DNA of 64,000 nucleotides from Algoriphagus aquimarinus. GTDB lineage: Bacteria > Bacteroidota > Bacteroidia > Cytophagales > Cyclobacteriaceae. Below the pieces are notes generated by a model. It did not search any database and was not told the origin of the DNA. It was given only the letters and a program-made list of their open reading frames with translations. The first letter of the stretch is position 1. Each line of letters begins with the position of its first letter. The position numbers and the translations under genes are program-made. Location: positions 62,001 to 126,000 of the forward strand of contig NZ_FOKK01000001.1 of assembly GCF_900112005.1 (NCBI RefSeq). The letters are read 5' to 3'. This document shows, one piece after another, positions 1 through 9,830 of this stretch.

Positions 1-285
1 ACGGAAATATTGACCATCCTTTTCGAATGAGGTATTGGTAGACTGAAATTGCTCCTGATTGGCCATGTAAGGTGCCGAAAGCGGGATTTCAAGAACCATC
101 TCATGACCTTCAACTGAATTTTCTCCATAAATAATATCTTCCCACTTACTCTCAAGGTGCTGATTATAGGAAAAATAGAATGCATAGTAGCCAAAATGAT
201 AAATGGCAAAACAAACAAAAAGGAATATGGAAAGGGCTTTCTTCAATTCTGGATTTATTACAATTCGAAAAGTATTAAAATTCAA
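1..285 (-). CDS. Partial membrane-anchored protein of unknown function (C-terminus beyond the window edge)
   Basis: Reading frame open from the left edge, about 95 residues visible. It begins at a possible TTG (283-285); an in-frame stop lies upstream at 331-333, and no ATG is available near the N-terminus. The start has a basic segment, then one hydrophobic membrane segment (residues about 16-37, rich in Phe, Tyr and Ala), then an extracytoplasmic part with many Glu, Ser and Gln. I do not recognise the family. The hydrophobic pattern and the long open frame support a real gene; the start codon is uncertain, and a CTG or other start up to position 330 is possible. Confidence 0.55.
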   Translation of the reverse strand, partial: MNFNTFRIVINPELKKALSIFLFVCFAIYHFGYYAFYFSYNQHLESKWEDIIYGENSVEGHEMVLEIPLSAPYMANQEQFQSTNTSFEKDGQYFR

Positions 286-361
286 TTTGTAAAACCAGTG
301 CTCAATTAAATAATATTTTACCAGATCACACTACGACCAAATAATCATTCAATAGATCGGC

Positions 362-559
362 TTATTTAAAATAATATTCAAATATTTTCAAAAAAACCAG
401 AATAATGAGGGAAGTTACCCCGTAGATTTTTAAGACTTTAATGCGGTTCATCCTGTCCATAAACCACAGCACCACTACTGGACTTATTAACCCTACAACC
501 AGGCTGACAAGGCAGAAATAGAACAGAATCCAAAGCAGTATTAAAATAGCGGGCATCAT
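362..559 (-). CDS. Small two-helix membrane protein, hypothetical
   Basis: 65 residues, mostly hydrophobic: a first membrane segment at about residues 4-33, a short basic loop (DRMNRIK), and a second segment at about 44-62. It starts 14 nt beyond the infB terminator on the same strand, so it would need its own promoter or read-through. No recognisable family and no purine-rich ribosome site. The two clean transmembrane segments with a positively charged loop argue for a real small membrane protein, but a chance frame cannot be excluded. Confidence 0.5.
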   Translation of the reverse strand: MMPAILILLWILFYFCLVSLVVGLISPVVVLWFMDRMNRIKVLKIYGVTSLIILVFLKIFEYYFK

Positions 560-572
560 AGGGTAAAACTAA

Positions 573-599
573 AAAAGGAACAGCAATGCTGTTCCTTTT
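573..599 (-). terminator. Intrinsic terminator after infB
   Basis: Perfect 12-bp inverted repeat (573-584 with 588-599) with a 3-nt loop. It begins 23 nt past the infB stop, and the stem ends in A/T runs that give U-rich RNA in the minus direction. Confidence 0.8.
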
Positions 600-621
600 C
601 ATTAATATATCTAAGCGAGAA

Positions 622-3537
622 TTACTTCTTACGCTTGATCTCTTTCATCTCGTAACCTTCAATCGTATCCTCAATTTCAATGTTATTGAAATTCTTGATT
701 GAGATACCACACTCATATCCAGCTTTCACTTCAGCTACATCGTCTTTGAATCTCTTCAATTGATCGATTTCGCCTTCATGAATTACGATACCGTCTCTGA
801 TCACACGGATCTTGTTCTTTCTGGTAATGAAACCATCTGTAACATACGAACCTGCGACAGTTCCGATCTTCGTGATTTTGAAGACTTCTCTTACTTGGAT
901 ATTACCAGTAATGATTTCTTCAAATGTAGGCTCCAACATACCCTCAATAGCATCTTTGATCTGGTTGATCGCATCATAGATGATAGAGTAATGTCTGATT
1001 TCAATTTCTTCTTGCTCTGCCAATTTCTTAGCGTTAGAAGATGGTCTAACCTGGAATCCAAGGATAATCGCATCAGAAGCAGAAGCTAGCAAGACATCAG
1101 ATTCAGAGATCTGACCCACACCTTTGTGGATAATGCTCACTTTCACTTCGTCCTTAGAAAGCTTCAATAGTGAATCAGAAAGTGCTTCAACTGATCCATC
1201 CACATCACCTTTGATGATTATATTCAATTCCTTAAATGAACCGATTGCTAAACGACGACCGATCTCATCCAATGTAATATGTTTCTTAGTTCTTAAGCTT
1301 TGCTCTCTCTGTATTTGCTCTCTAGAGTTAGCAATGTCTCTTGCTTCACGCTCAGTACCATAAACTTTTATGATATCACCCGCTTGTGGAGCTCCACCAA
1401 GACCTAACACCTGTACAGGTGTAGATGGTCCAGCTTCTTTTAGCTTTTTACCTTTATGATCAAACATCGCTTTCACACGACCGTGATGCTGACCTGCAAG
1501 AATGATATCTCCTACTCTCAACGTACCAGCCTGAACCATTATAGTAGAGACATATCCACGTCCTTTATCCAAGGAAGCTTCTATAACTGTACCAGCAGCA
1601 TTTTTATCTGGATTAGCAGTAAGCTCTAATACTTCAGCTTCAAGGAGTACTTTTTCTAGAAGGTCATCGATACCCTCACCTGTTTTTGCAGAGATATCTT
1701 GAGATTGATATTTTCCACCCCACTCTTCAATCAAGAGATTCATATTAGCCAGCTCTTCTTTGATCTTGGCAGGGTTGGCGTTTGGTCTGTCTATTTTGTT
1801 GATCGCAAAGATCATAGGGACACCTGCCACTTGTGCGTGGTTGATGGCTTCCTTAGTCTGAGGCATGATGTTATCATCAGCTGCAATCACAATAATTGCG
1901 ATATCCGTGATTTTTGCACCACGTGCACGCATCGCTGTAAACGCTTCGTGACCTGGAGTATCTAGGAATGCAATCTTGTTACCAGTCTTAGTCATTACAT
2001 CGTAAGCACCGATGTGCTGGGTGATTCCTCCTGCCTCATCTGCAGTCACTTTAGACATACGGATGTAATCAAGCAAGGAAGTTTTACCGTGATCGACGTG
2101 ACCCATGATGGTAACGATAGGAGCTCTTTCTAGAAGTTCCTCTGGAGAATCTGGCTCCTCAACCTCAATTTCATCTTCGATTGATTTGGTGAATTCTACT
2201 TCATATCCAAATTCGTCAGCGATGATAGTAATCGCTTCAGCATCCAATCTCTGGTTGATGGAAACAAACATACCTAGTGACATACAAGCGGAGATAACCT
2301 GATTGACAGACAAATCCATCAATGCAGCTAAATCATTTGCAGAAATAAATTCAGTAACCTTTAAGATTTTAACCTCGTCCGTTTCAAAATCTACATCTCT
2401 AACTCTTTCAGCTTTCTTATCTCTTCGGCTCTTGCCTTTTCCTCCTCCAGCGCTCTTACCCTGAAGACGGGCTAGAGTTTGCTTGATTTGATCTTGAATC
2501 TCTTTCTGAGTAGGCTCAGCTTTCTGAACTCTAACTGGAGGTCCACTTCTTTGATTTCCACCTGGACGATTACCTGCAGGATGAGGACGATTACCAGGTC
2601 CACCGCCTGGACGGTTTCCTTGACCAGGTCCTCCTGGCTTGTCAATACGCTTGCGTGGTCGTTTTTTATCTCTTCCTCTTTCATCAGAAGAAGCAACTGG
2701 ACCTCCCTTTTTCTTAGGGCGATCTGCTGGAAGTTCTATTTTACCTAAAACCGTAAGTCCTTTAAGTGAATCTGCCTTTGCAGCGATTACTTGATCCTTA
2801 GGTGCAGGTGGAACTGGAGTACTTGGCTGTACAGGAGAACTCGGCTGTTGTGGCGCAGGCTTCGGCTGTTCTTTTTTCACCTGAGGTGCAGGCTGAACAT
2901 TAGGCTTTCTATCTTCCTGAGCCGGTCTTGGCTGAGGTTTAGATTGCTGGCCAGACTGAGGCTTCTTCGAATCCCCATGCTTTTGACCATACTTATTTTG
3001 ACCATGCTGCTGCTTATGCTTAGGGCCAGAAGCAACATTTTTGCTCAAGTCAATTTTACCCAATACTTTAATACCCTCTAATTTAGGAGGTTCAGTAGAA
3101 ATTTTCTCTGGCTCGGCAGGCGGAGAAGGTGTAGAAGACGGCGCTGGCTTTGGCTCTTCGGCTGCTTTTGGAGCAGGCGCGGGAGTCGGAGGAGTAGCAG
3201 CTGCTGGCTTTGGCTCTTCCACTGCTTTTGGAGCAGGAGTAGGAGCTGGCGCTGGCGCTGGTGGTGCTACTGGCTTTGGCTCCTCTTTTGGAGTTTCTGG
3301 CTCCATAGAAATAGGCTCATGGCGCTTCCCTATGGAGAGGTGCGATGCCTCCTCTTTATCTAGGGCAGAAGATTTGAATTCCTTATTCAGCATCTCAACT
3401 TGATTCATGTTGATTTTTGAATTAGGATTATTCTCCACCTCATAGCCCTTTTTAGCCAATGACTCAACTATGGTTGCCGTACCCACGTTGAGTTTTCTGG
3501 CTATTTGGCCTAAACGCATCATTTTTTCTTCTGACAT
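622..3537 (-). CDS. infB: Translation initiation factor IF-2
   Basis: GTPase that brings fMet-tRNA to the 30S subunit and promotes 50S joining. The N-terminal IF2_N helix domain covers residues 1-55. It is followed by a long Pro/Ala/Glu/Lys-rich disordered stretch (about 70-330) and a basic Gly/Arg-rich stretch before the second IF2_N domain. The G domain starts near residue 478 with GHVDHGKT, then DTPGHE and NKID near 580; domains II-IV fill the rest to about 971 residues. The ATG at 3537 ([10 protein letters not shown]) is preferred over a TTG two codons upstream. Two copies of an L-x-G-x-x-VLGKI-x-L peptide lie inside the low-complexity part. Third gene of the rimP-nusA-infB operon. Confidence 0.97.
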   Translation of the reverse strand: MSEEKMMRLGQIARKLNVGTATIVESLAKKGYEVENNPNSKINMNQVEMLNKEFKSSALDKEEASHLSIGKRHEPISMEPETPKEEPKPVAPPAPAPAPTPAPKAVEEPKPAAATPPTPAPAPKAAEEPKPAPSSTPSPPAEPEKISTEPPKLEGIKVLGKIDLSKNVASGPKHKQQHGQNKYGQKHGDSKKPQSGQQSKPQPRPAQEDRKPNVQPAPQVKKEQPKPAPQQPSSPVQPSTPVPPAPKDQVIAAKADSLKGLTVLGKIELPADRPKKKGGPVASSDERGRDKKRPRKRIDKPGGPGQGNRPGGGPGNRPHPAGNRPGGNQRSGPPVRVQKAEPTQKEIQDQIKQTLARLQGKSAGGGKGKSRRDKKAERVRDVDFETDEVKILKVTEFISANDLAALMDLSVNQVISACMSLGMFVSINQRLDAEAITIIADEFGYEVEFTKSIEDEIEVEEPDSPEELLERAPIVTIMGHVDHGKTSLLDYIRMSKVTADEAGGITQHIGAYDVMTKTGNKIAFLDTPGHEAFTAMRARGAKITDIAIIVIAADDNIMPQTKEAINHAQVAGVPMIFAINKIDRPNANPAKIKEELANMNLLIEEWGGKYQSQDISAKTGEGIDDLLEKVLLEAEVLELTANPDKNAAGTVIEASLDKGRGYVSTIMVQAGTLRVGDIILAGQHHGRVKAMFDHKGKKLKEAGPSTPVQVLGLGGAPQAGDIIKVYGTEREARDIANSREQIQREQSLRTKKHITLDEIGRRLAIGSFKELNIIIKGDVDGSVEALSDSLLKLSKDEVKVSIIHKGVGQISESDVLLASASDAIILGFQVRPSSNAKKLAEQEEIEIRHYSIIYDAINQIKDAIEGMLEPTFEEIITGNIQVREVFKITKIGTVAGSYVTDGFITRKNKIRVIRDGIVIHEGEIDQLKRFKDDVAEVKAGYECGISIKNFNNIEIEDTIEGYEMKEIKRKK

Positions 3538-3599
3538 AAGCAAAAATTTCTTTCGAAATCTTAAATAATTAGGGTATTAAACGGGGATTATTTCCCGAT

Positions 3600-4844
3600 T
3601 TATTGATCAAATTCTTGTCCGAGTATCCTGAATATCTCATCAACAGTTTCTTCTTCAAGCTCTGTTCTTCGAGTCAGGTCCTCTTTAGTCAAGCTCAATA
3701 CGCTTTTAGCCGTATCTAAACCTGTCTTCTTTAATTCGTCGATGATCCAGCTGTCGATTTCATCAACAAACTCCATCAAGTCGACATCTTCTTCTTCGCT
3801 TTCGTTCAACTCACGGAAAACGTCAATTTCATAACCTACCAATCTACTGGCAAGTTTGATGTTGTATCCACCTTTACCGATAGCCAGAGATACCTGGTCT
3901 GGCTTAAGGAATACGGATAATCTTTTTGTTTCCTCATTCGCAGTGATAGAAGAAACCTTGGCTGGACTCAATGCGCGAGTGACATACAAATCCAAATTTT
4001 CTGTGAAGTTGATTACATCAATATTTTCATTCTGCAATTCTCTTACCACAGCATGAATTCTTGATCCTTTCATTCCCACACAAGCTCCTACTGGATCAAT
4101 ACGATCATCGTAAGATTCCACAGCAACTTTTGCTCTTTCGCCTGGCTCTCTCACAATCTTAATAATTGTAATCAATCCATCGTATACTTCAGGAACTTCG
4201 TTTTCGAACAAACGTTCCAAGAAAACTGGAGAAGTTCTAGAAAGAATAATCTTTGGGTTGCCATTAGACATATCCACTCGGTGAACAATAGCCTTCACGG
4301 TATCACCTTTTCTGAAGCGATCTTTAGAGATCTGTTCTGCTTTCGGTAAAATTAGCTCGTTGCCATCACCATCCATAAGAAGTATCTCTCTTCCTAGAAT
4401 CTGGTAAACCTCTGCACTTACAATTTCACCTACTAACTCTTCATACTTAGTATATAGAATATCTTTCTCAAGATCCTTGATTCTCTGGATCAATGTCTGA
4501 CGAGCCATTTGTACAGCACGTCTTCCAAAAGCTTCCAGTTCAATTTTCTCGTAAACTTCTTCTCCTATTTCAAAATCTGGTTCGATTTTGCGGGCTTCCG
4601 CAAAGCTGATTTTGTCTAAATCCCAAATATCCTCAGAGTTGTCGTCGACAATCTCGCGGATACGGAATATCTCAAGGTCACCTTGATCAGCGTTAATAGT
4701 CACATCGAAGTTCTCATCAGTTTCAAACTTCTTACGAATCATCGCTCTGAACACATCTTCCAAGATACGGATCATCGTAGGTCGATCCACATTTTTAGAT
4801 CTCGCAAATTCAGCGAAGGATTCTATTAAGACTTTGGCATCCAT
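3600..4844 (-). CDS. nusA: Transcription termination/antitermination factor NusA
   Basis: RNA polymerase-binding elongation factor acting in pausing, termination and antitermination. 414 residues: N-terminal polymerase-binding domain (about 1-125), S1 domain (about 130-200), then two KH domains. The second KH carries the IGKGG loop in the segment SLAIGKGGYNIKLASRLVG. A short C-terminal helix-hairpin-helix-like tail (about 350-414) is very acidic. Starts 5 nt after the rimP stop and is followed by infB after 62 nt, the usual bacterial order. Length fits Bacteroidota NusA, which lacks the long duplicated C-terminal repeats of Escherichia coli. Confidence 0.96.
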   Translation of the reverse strand: MDAKVLIESFAEFARSKNVDRPTMIRILEDVFRAMIRKKFETDENFDVTINADQGDLEIFRIREIVDDNSEDIWDLDKISFAEARKIEPDFEIGEEVYEKIELEAFGRRAVQMARQTLIQRIKDLEKDILYTKYEELVGEIVSAEVYQILGREILLMDGDGNELILPKAEQISKDRFRKGDTVKAIVHRVDMSNGNPKIILSRTSPVFLERLFENEVPEVYDGLITIIKIVREPGERAKVAVESYDDRIDPVGACVGMKGSRIHAVVRELQNENIDVINFTENLDLYVTRALSPAKVSSITANEETKRLSVFLKPDQVSLAIGKGGYNIKLASRLVGYEIDVFRELNESEEEDVDLMEFVDEIDSWIIDELKKTGLDTAKSVLSLTKEDLTRRTELEEETVDEIFRILGQEFDQ

Positions 4845-4849
4845 TTGAT

Positions 4850-5326
4850 TTATTTAAAAGATACTTGTACAATTGATTTCTTCATCTCTTCGAAAGGAAG
4901 AGAAATTTCCTCCTCTGTGGCTTTTTTGCCTTTTTCCTTTTTCTTTTTCACCAGTAGTTTCACACCGGTTTCTGATACTTCCAGTAGTTTACCTTCAATC
5001 TCCTCTCCCGAGGTCAAAGAAATCTTTAGCTCCCTGTTGATATTTTTCTGAAATTGTCTTCTACTGCTCAAAGGAAAATCCAATCCTGGGGAAGAAACCT
5101 CAAGAATATAAGCTTCAGGCATCATTTCTTTTGCCTCAAGTTCTTCAGAAACTGCCCTGCTTAACTTTGCGCAAGCTCGGATAGTCACACCTTCATCAGC
5201 GTCCAGAAGGATGTTAAGAAGCTTTTTGCCTGATTTCTCAGACATCTTCACTTCTACAATGAAATGATTTTCATCCGGAAGATGCTTCTCTACAATCTCT
5301 TCGATAGCTTGTTTCAATTCAGTCAT
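4850..5326 (-). CDS. rimP: Ribosome maturation factor RimP
   Basis: Assists maturation of the 30S subunit. The N-terminal alpha/beta domain contains the LLDADEGVTIRACAKLSR segment and the C-terminal SH3-like domain follows YILEVSSPGLDFPL, both typical of RimP. I chose the ATG at 5326 (MTELKQ), giving 158 residues; in-frame ATGs at 5335 and 5353 exist, but the outermost lies inside a leader hairpin. First gene of rimP-nusA-infB, with a promoter about 60-90 nt upstream. Confidence 0.93.
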   Translation of the reverse strand: MTELKQAIEEIVEKHLPDENHFIVEVKMSEKSGKKLLNILLDADEGVTIRACAKLSRAVSEELEAKEMMPEAYILEVSSPGLDFPLSSRRQFQKNINRELKISLTSGEEIEGKLLEVSETGVKLLVKKKKEKGKKATEEEISLPFEEMKKSIVQVSFK

Positions 5327-5343
5327 AGTATGCATAATGAAAG

Positions 5344-5365
5344 AGGGGACCATATGGTGTCCCCT
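5344..5365 (-). promoter_or_regulatory. Hairpin in the rimP-nusA-infB leader
   Basis: Seven-base GC-rich stem (5344-5350 with 5359-5365) enclosing CATATGGT. It lies between the predicted transcription start near 5381 and the rimP start, so it would form in the 5' leader. The loop carries an in-frame ATG (5353). No U-run follows, so it is not a simple terminator. Confidence 0.6.
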
Positions 5366-5387
5366 CCAGAAACTTTCGAATACGACG

Positions 5388-5417
5388 CAAAGGTAAATAT
5401 TTTTGTAGTAAAAACAA
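5388..5417 (-). promoter_or_regulatory. Promoter of rimP-nusA-infB (Bacteroidota sigma-A type)
   Basis: On the minus strand, TTG (5415-5417), a 19-nt spacer, then TACCTTTG (5388-5395). This matches the Bacteroidota primary sigma consensus TTTG-N19-TAnnTTTG. The predicted start near 5381 gives a leader of about 55 nt. Confidence 0.8.
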
Positions 5418-5558
5418 TGAGCCCCCTAAATCAAGAAATAGAGTTGATTAGGTTTTTTTTCTTCGAAAAAACTTCAACAAACTAAAGCCACCTGAGAATC
5501 ATTTAATTTTGTTATTAAAAAATATCCCGTTTCTATCAAATTTGTCCCATTAAGATAA

Positions 5559-5566
5559 TAATTTTG
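5559..5566 (+). promoter_or_regulatory. Probable -7 element of the mreB operon promoter
   Basis: TAATTTTG matches the TAnnTTTG element. No clear -33 TTG lies at 19 nt. It would give a leader of about 72 nt before mreB. Confidence 0.5.
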
Positions 5567-5644
5567 CCCACCTCCGTTTAATATGAGTGCGCAGCATAGT
5601 ATATTAAACTCCTAACTCCAGTAAATTACAATCAATACCTAAAA

Positions 5645-6673
5645 ATGGGATTATTTGACTTTTTCTCAAGTGATATTGCAATCGACCTCGGTACCGCAAA
5701 TACCCTGATCATTCATAAAGATAAAATTGTAGTAGACGAACCTTCTATCATCGCAATCGACAAGACCACCAATCGTGTATTGGCAGTCGGACGTGAAGCA
5801 ATGAACATGCATGAGAAAACGCATGAGAATATAAAAACTATCCGTCCTTTGAAAGATGGAGTAATCGCAGATTTCTACGCCGCGGAGCAAATGATCAGAG
5901 GTTTGATCAAAATGATCCCAGGTCAGAAAAAAGGTTTATTCCCGCAGTCTCACCGCATGGTGATCTGTATTCCTTCTGGAATCACCGAGGTAGAAAAAAG
6001 AGCGGTGCGTGACTCTGCAGAGCATGCTGGCGCCAAAGAAGTATATATGATTTTCGAACCGATCGCTGCGGCCATCGGTATCGGGATCGACATCGAAAAA
6101 CCAATGGGATCCATGATCGTGGATATCGGAGGTGGTACAACTGAAATCGCACTTATCGCGCTTTCAGGTATCGTTGCTGATCAATCTATCCGTGTGGCTG
6201 GTGATACGTTTACCAAAGACATTTTGGATTACATGCGTCGCCAGCACAACTTGCTGATCGGTGAGAGATCTGCCGAGAAAGTCAAAATTGCTATTGGTTC
6301 CGCCTTGACAGAGCTCGATGATCCCCCTGAAGATTACGAAATCAGAGGACGTGATTTGATGACTGGTATTCCTAAAGTGATCAAAGTATCTTACTCTGAG
6401 ATTGCATTCTCTTTAGATAAATCCGTTTCGAAAATCGAAGAAGCCGTGCTAAAAGCATTGGAAATATCTCCACCGGAACTATCTGCTGATATCTACGACA
6501 ATGGTATTCACCTTACAGGTGGTGGCGCTTTGCTGAAAGGTCTTGACAAAAGACTTCATCAGAAGACAAAACTTCCGATTCACATTGCTGAAGATCCGCT
6601 ACGTGCTGTAGTAAGAGGAACAGGTACAGCCTTGAAAAACGTACAAAATTTCCGAACAGTATTGATGACATAA
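5645..6673 (+). CDS. mreB: Rod shape-determining actin-like protein MreB
   Basis: Bacterial actin that organises lateral peptidoglycan synthesis at the inner membrane. 342 residues with the full actin-fold ATPase pattern: phosphate-1 loop DLGTANTLI at about 15-23, phosphate-2 DIGGGTTEIA near 162, and the adenosine-loop GGGALLKG near 290. The amphipathic N-terminus MGLFDFFS is likely membrane-binding. First gene of mreBCD-mrdA-rodA; mreC follows after 7 nt. Length is normal for the family. Confidence 0.97.
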   Translation: MGLFDFFSSDIAIDLGTANTLIIHKDKIVVDEPSIIAIDKTTNRVLAVGREAMNMHEKTHENIKTIRPLKDGVIADFYAAEQMIRGLIKMIPGQKKGLFPQSHRMVICIPSGITEVEKRAVRDSAEHAGAKEVYMIFEPIAAAIGIGIDIEKPMGSMIVDIGGGTTEIALIALSGIVADQSIRVAGDTFTKDILDYMRRQHNLLIGERSAEKVKIAIGSALTELDDPPEDYEIRGRDLMTGIPKVIKVSYSEIAFSLDKSVSKIEEAVLKALEISPPELSADIYDNGIHLTGGGALLKGLDKRLHQKTKLPIHIAEDPLRAVVRGTGTALKNVQNFRTVLMT

Positions 6674-6680
6674 ACTCCGA

Positions 6681-7517
6681 ATGCTACGCATCCTTCAATT
6701 CCTTTATAGCCTAAGGTCTTTTCTATTATTTGTTTTGCTTGAAGTATTGGCGATAGGATTAATTGTCTCCAATAATTCACCTCAGGGTGCAGCTTTCTTC
6801 AATAGTTCCAATGCAGTAACCGGATCCGTTCTTAAGACCCGCTCAGACGTCGTCGATTTCTTTTCACTCGCGGAAGCTAATGAAGCGCTCCTTGTGGAAA
6901 ATGCCGCACTGTTGGAGCATCTTAAAACTTTGAATTCTATACCTGATAGTATTTCTATCCAGTTGGATTCCGCATTGGAAGCTCAGTTTACTTTCAAAGG
7001 CGCTCGAATTATTAGCAATTCCTTACGTTTTTCTCAAAATCATATAACCCTTAACAAAGGGTCTAAAGATGGAGTCAAACCTGGAATGGGAGTATTTAAC
7101 GAAGAAGGAGTCATTGGAAGAATAAAGTCAGTATCTGAAAATTACTCAGTGGCTTTTTCTTTACTAAACACGGAGCTTAAACTTTCCTCTAAAATCAAGA
7201 CCAATAATTCATTTGGAACGACGAAATGGGACGGTAAGGACTCCGAAAAATCGAAGCTTCTGTATGTTCCCCGTCACGTAACAGCTAATCCTGGTGACAC
7301 CATCGTCACAACTGGATTTAGTGCAGTTTTCCCAGAGGGAATTATAATCGGAATTATAGAAAGTGTGAATCAAGGAGAAGACCCTAACTTTCTGGACATT
7401 GTAATAAAACTAAGCACAGATTTCAGCAAGGCGCATTATGTCTATTTAGTAGAAAATGCTCGATTAGATGAAATTGATTCTCTACATATGAATTCAGATA
7501 TAGAAAATGAATTTTAA
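6681..7517 (+). CDS. mreC: Rod shape-determining protein MreC
   Basis: Bitopic inner-membrane protein that activates the PBP2/RodA synthase from the periplasm. 278 residues: one N-terminal membrane helix (about 8-31), a short coiled coil rich in Glu/Ala/Leu (about 65-90), then the two beta domains with the conserved LNKGSKDGVKPGMGV and GVIGRI segments. The C-terminus overlaps mreD by 11 nt, as expected for translationally coupled partners. Position and domain order make the call firm although sequence conservation is modest. Confidence 0.93.
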   Translation: MLRILQFLYSLRSFLLFVLLEVLAIGLIVSNNSPQGAAFFNSSNAVTGSVLKTRSDVVDFFSLAEANEALLVENAALLEHLKTLNSIPDSISIQLDSALEAQFTFKGARIISNSLRFSQNHITLNKGSKDGVKPGMGVFNEEGVIGRIKSVSENYSVAFSLLNTELKLSSKIKTNNSFGTTKWDGKDSEKSKLLYVPRHVTANPGDTIVTTGFSAVFPEGIIIGIIESVNQGEDPNFLDIVIKLSTDFSKAHYVYLVENARLDEIDSLHMNSDIENEF

Positions 7518-8028
7518 GAGTCTGATTACTTACGTATTCTTGGTGATTTGCTTGTGCCTGGTGCAGATTTTACTGCTGAAAAACCTCGCGCTTTTTGGTG
7601 TGGCTTTCTGCTTCATATACCTACTGGCTATATTGAGTTTCCCTATCACCATGCGTGGCTTTCCCTTGATCTTAATCAGTTTTGGCATTGGACTACTGAT
7701 AGATGTATTTTACGACACACTTGGTCTTCATGCTTCGGCGGTTACACTTTTGGCTTTCTTACGCCCTTTTTGGCTCAAAGCCATCAGTCCAAATGGTGGT
7801 TATGACGATGCTAATATCCCCACCCTTCCTGAAATGGGAATTGGATGGTACATCAGCTATACTTTACCTTTAGTTTTTGTCTTCTCACTCATGTTTTTCA
7901 TTGCCGATCAATGGGGAACAGGGGGATTATTTGGCGTATTAAACAAAAGCTTTTTCTCCTCGATATTTACAGTCTTTATGGCTATAATTGTACAACTACT
8001 GTTCTTCAAACGCAGGAGAGGAATCTAA
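7507..8028 (+). CDS. mreD: Rod shape-determining membrane protein MreD
   Basis: 173-residue polytopic protein with about five hydrophobic segments, the short Bacteroidota form of MreD. Conserved features include the segment GFGIGLLIDVFYD-like region near residues 55-68 (here SFGIGLLIDVFYDTLG), which is typical of MreD. It couples MreC to the elongasome. The start overlaps mreC and its stop overlaps the mrdA start (TAATG), indicating translational coupling along the operon. Confidence 0.9.
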   Translation: MNFKSLITYVFLVICLCLVQILLLKNLALFGVAFCFIYLLAILSFPITMRGFPLILISFGIGLLIDVFYDTLGLHASAVTLLAFLRPFWLKAISPNGGYDDANIPTLPEMGIGWYISYTLPLVFVFSLMFFIADQWGTGGLFGVLNKSFFSSIFTVFMAIIVQLLFFKRRRGI

Positions 8029-9830
8029 TGAACGACCAAAGGCCCGTAGTAATAATCATCTTTGTTTTCGTGATTGGTTTGGTGCTTTTAACCAAGCTTT
8101 TTATGATCCAAGTGATGGACGACAGCTTTATCCGAAAAGCTGAGCGGAATGCCATTCAACGAGTGGTAGATCACCCCTATCGAGGATTAGTCTACGACCG
8201 CAATGGTAAATTGCTCGTTTATAACAATCCAATTTTTGATTTGATGATAGTCCCAAAGGAATTTGAAGTAGGGGATACTACTCGTTTCTTAAATCTTTTT
8301 GGGATTACAAAAGAGCACTTGATCGAATCATATCAGGCAGCAAGAAAATATTCTTATGTAAAGCCTTCTACTTTTATCAAGCAGATATCTACCAATGATT
8401 TTGCTAAAATTCAAGACTTTCTAATCGATTACCCAGGCTTGTTTATTATGACTCGCTCAGTGCGCTCTTATCCAGAGCCAGTGGCTTCCCATGCCTTGGG
8501 GTATATTGGTGAGATCAGCGGGAGACAACTTGAACGTGACAGCTCAGGCTATTATGTACAGGGGGACTATGTAGGACTGAGTGGAATGGAACGCTTCTAT
8601 GAAGATCAGATGAGGGGAACCAAAGGCGTGAAATACAAAATGGTCAATGTAAGGGGAATAGACAAAGGTCCCTTCAAAGACGGTGAATATGATACCGCTT
8701 CGGTAGCAGGTAGCAATATTACTTCTTCAATTGACATGGAGTTACAGAAATATGGCGAATTGCTAATGCAAGGAAAAACAGGTTCTGTAGTAGCTATTGA
8801 GCCAAAGACTGGGGAAATCCTAAGTATGATTTCTGCGCCATTCTATGATCCTAATTCCTTGACAGGCGCAGAATTCAGTAAAAGCTACAGAGCTTTGAAT
8901 TCCTTAGAGACTAAGCCTTTGTTTAATCGTCCAATCATGGCGACTTATCCTCCAGGATCAATTTTTAAAATAGTGCAAAGTCTCATCGGTCTGCAAGAAG
9001 GTATTTTGACTCCTGAAACCACTTTTGCTTGTAATAAGTCTTTGGTGGCTTGTCACAATCACCCTTCTCCAGTCAATCTTTTTGGAGCAATCCGTAATTC
9101 CTGTAACCCATATTATCACCAAGCTTTCAGACAAATCATCAATCAGGAAGTATCAAGTAATACCTATAAGGATACCGAGATAGGATTAAATGCATGGCGG
9201 GAACATGTATTGAAATTCGGATTAGGCGGTACTTTGGGTGTAGATATGCCCAATGAAAAGAAAGGGCTAGTGCCTAATAGCGGATACTATGATCACTATT
9301 ATGGTAACGGTCGTTGGAAATATTCCACCATCTATTCTCTTTCTATTGGCCAAGGAGAACTGCTTGTGACACCACTTCAAATGGCTAATCTAGCAGCCAT
9401 TTTTGCAAATAAAGGATACTATTACACGCCTCATTTAGTAAAAGCTATTGACGGGGACAAAAGTCAGATTCCGCAGGAATATCTTACCAAACATGAAGTA
9501 GGTGTAGATGCACACCACTTTGATATGGTACAGGATGCGATGGTTCAGGCTCTATACGGGACTGCTCAGCGAGCTATCATGAAGGATATTCAGATCGCTG
9601 GAAAAACTGGAACTGCCCAAAATCCTCACGGAGAAGATCACTCTGTGTTCATTGCTTTTGCACCAAAGGACAATCCTCAAATAGCCATTGTGGTGTACGT
9701 GGAAAATGCAGGTTGGGGTGGAAGAGCTGCGGCGAGTACAGCATCTCTTATGATTGAAAAATACCTTAAAGACAGTATCTCAAGACCTGATCTTGAGAAA
9801 TATGTCATAACAGGAAACTTCATTTATTAA
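8028..9830 (+). CDS. mrdA: Penicillin-binding protein 2, elongasome transpeptidase
   Basis: Class B PBP that cross-links peptidoglycan made by RodA during elongation. About 600 residues: membrane anchor (about 7-27), PBP dimerisation domain, then the transpeptidase domain with the SxxK nucleophile SIFK (near 310), SCN (near 358) and KTG (near 525). The ATG at 8028 overlaps the mreD stop; upstream in-frame codons lie inside mreD and are rejected. The chain ends with TAATG, sharing a base with the rodA start. Length and motifs are complete, so the enzyme should be active. Confidence 0.96.
   Translation: MNDQRPVVIIIFVFVIGLVLLTKLFMIQVMDDSFIRKAERNAIQRVVDHPYRGLVYDRNGKLLVYNNPIFDLMIVPKEFEVGDTTRFLNLFGITKEHLIESYQAARKYSYVKPSTFIKQISTNDFAKIQDFLIDYPGLFIMTRSVRSYPEPVASHALGYIGEISGRQLERDSSGYYVQGDYVGLSGMERFYEDQMRGTKGVKYKMVNVRGIDKGPFKDGEYDTASVAGSNITSSIDMELQKYGELLMQGKTGSVVAIEPKTGEILSMISAPFYDPNSLTGAEFSKSYRALNSLETKPLFNRPIMATYPPGSIFKIVQSLIGLQEGILTPETTFACNKSLVACHNHPSPVNLFGAIRNSCNPYYHQAFRQIINQEVSSNTYKDTEIGLNAWREHVLKFGLGGTLGVDMPNEKKGLVPNSGYYDHYYGNGRWKYSTIYSLSIGQGELLVTPLQMANLAAIFANKGYYYTPHLVKAIDGDKSQIPQEYLTKHEVGVDAHHFDMVQDAMVQALYGTAQRAIMKDIQIAGKTGTAQNPHGEDHSVFIAFAPKDNPQIAIVVYVENAGWGGRAAASTASLMIEKYLKDSISRPDLEKYVITGNFIY

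Noticed and set aside
3041-3403. Long plus-strand frame opposite infB, Gly/Ser/Ala-rich
   Set aside because: Mirror image of the Pro/Ala repeat codons of IF2; no independent signs of a gene.
7845-8027. Upstream in-frame extension of PBP2
   Set aside because: It lies entirely inside mreD; the ATG at 8028 overlaps the mreD stop and is followed by the expected membrane anchor.
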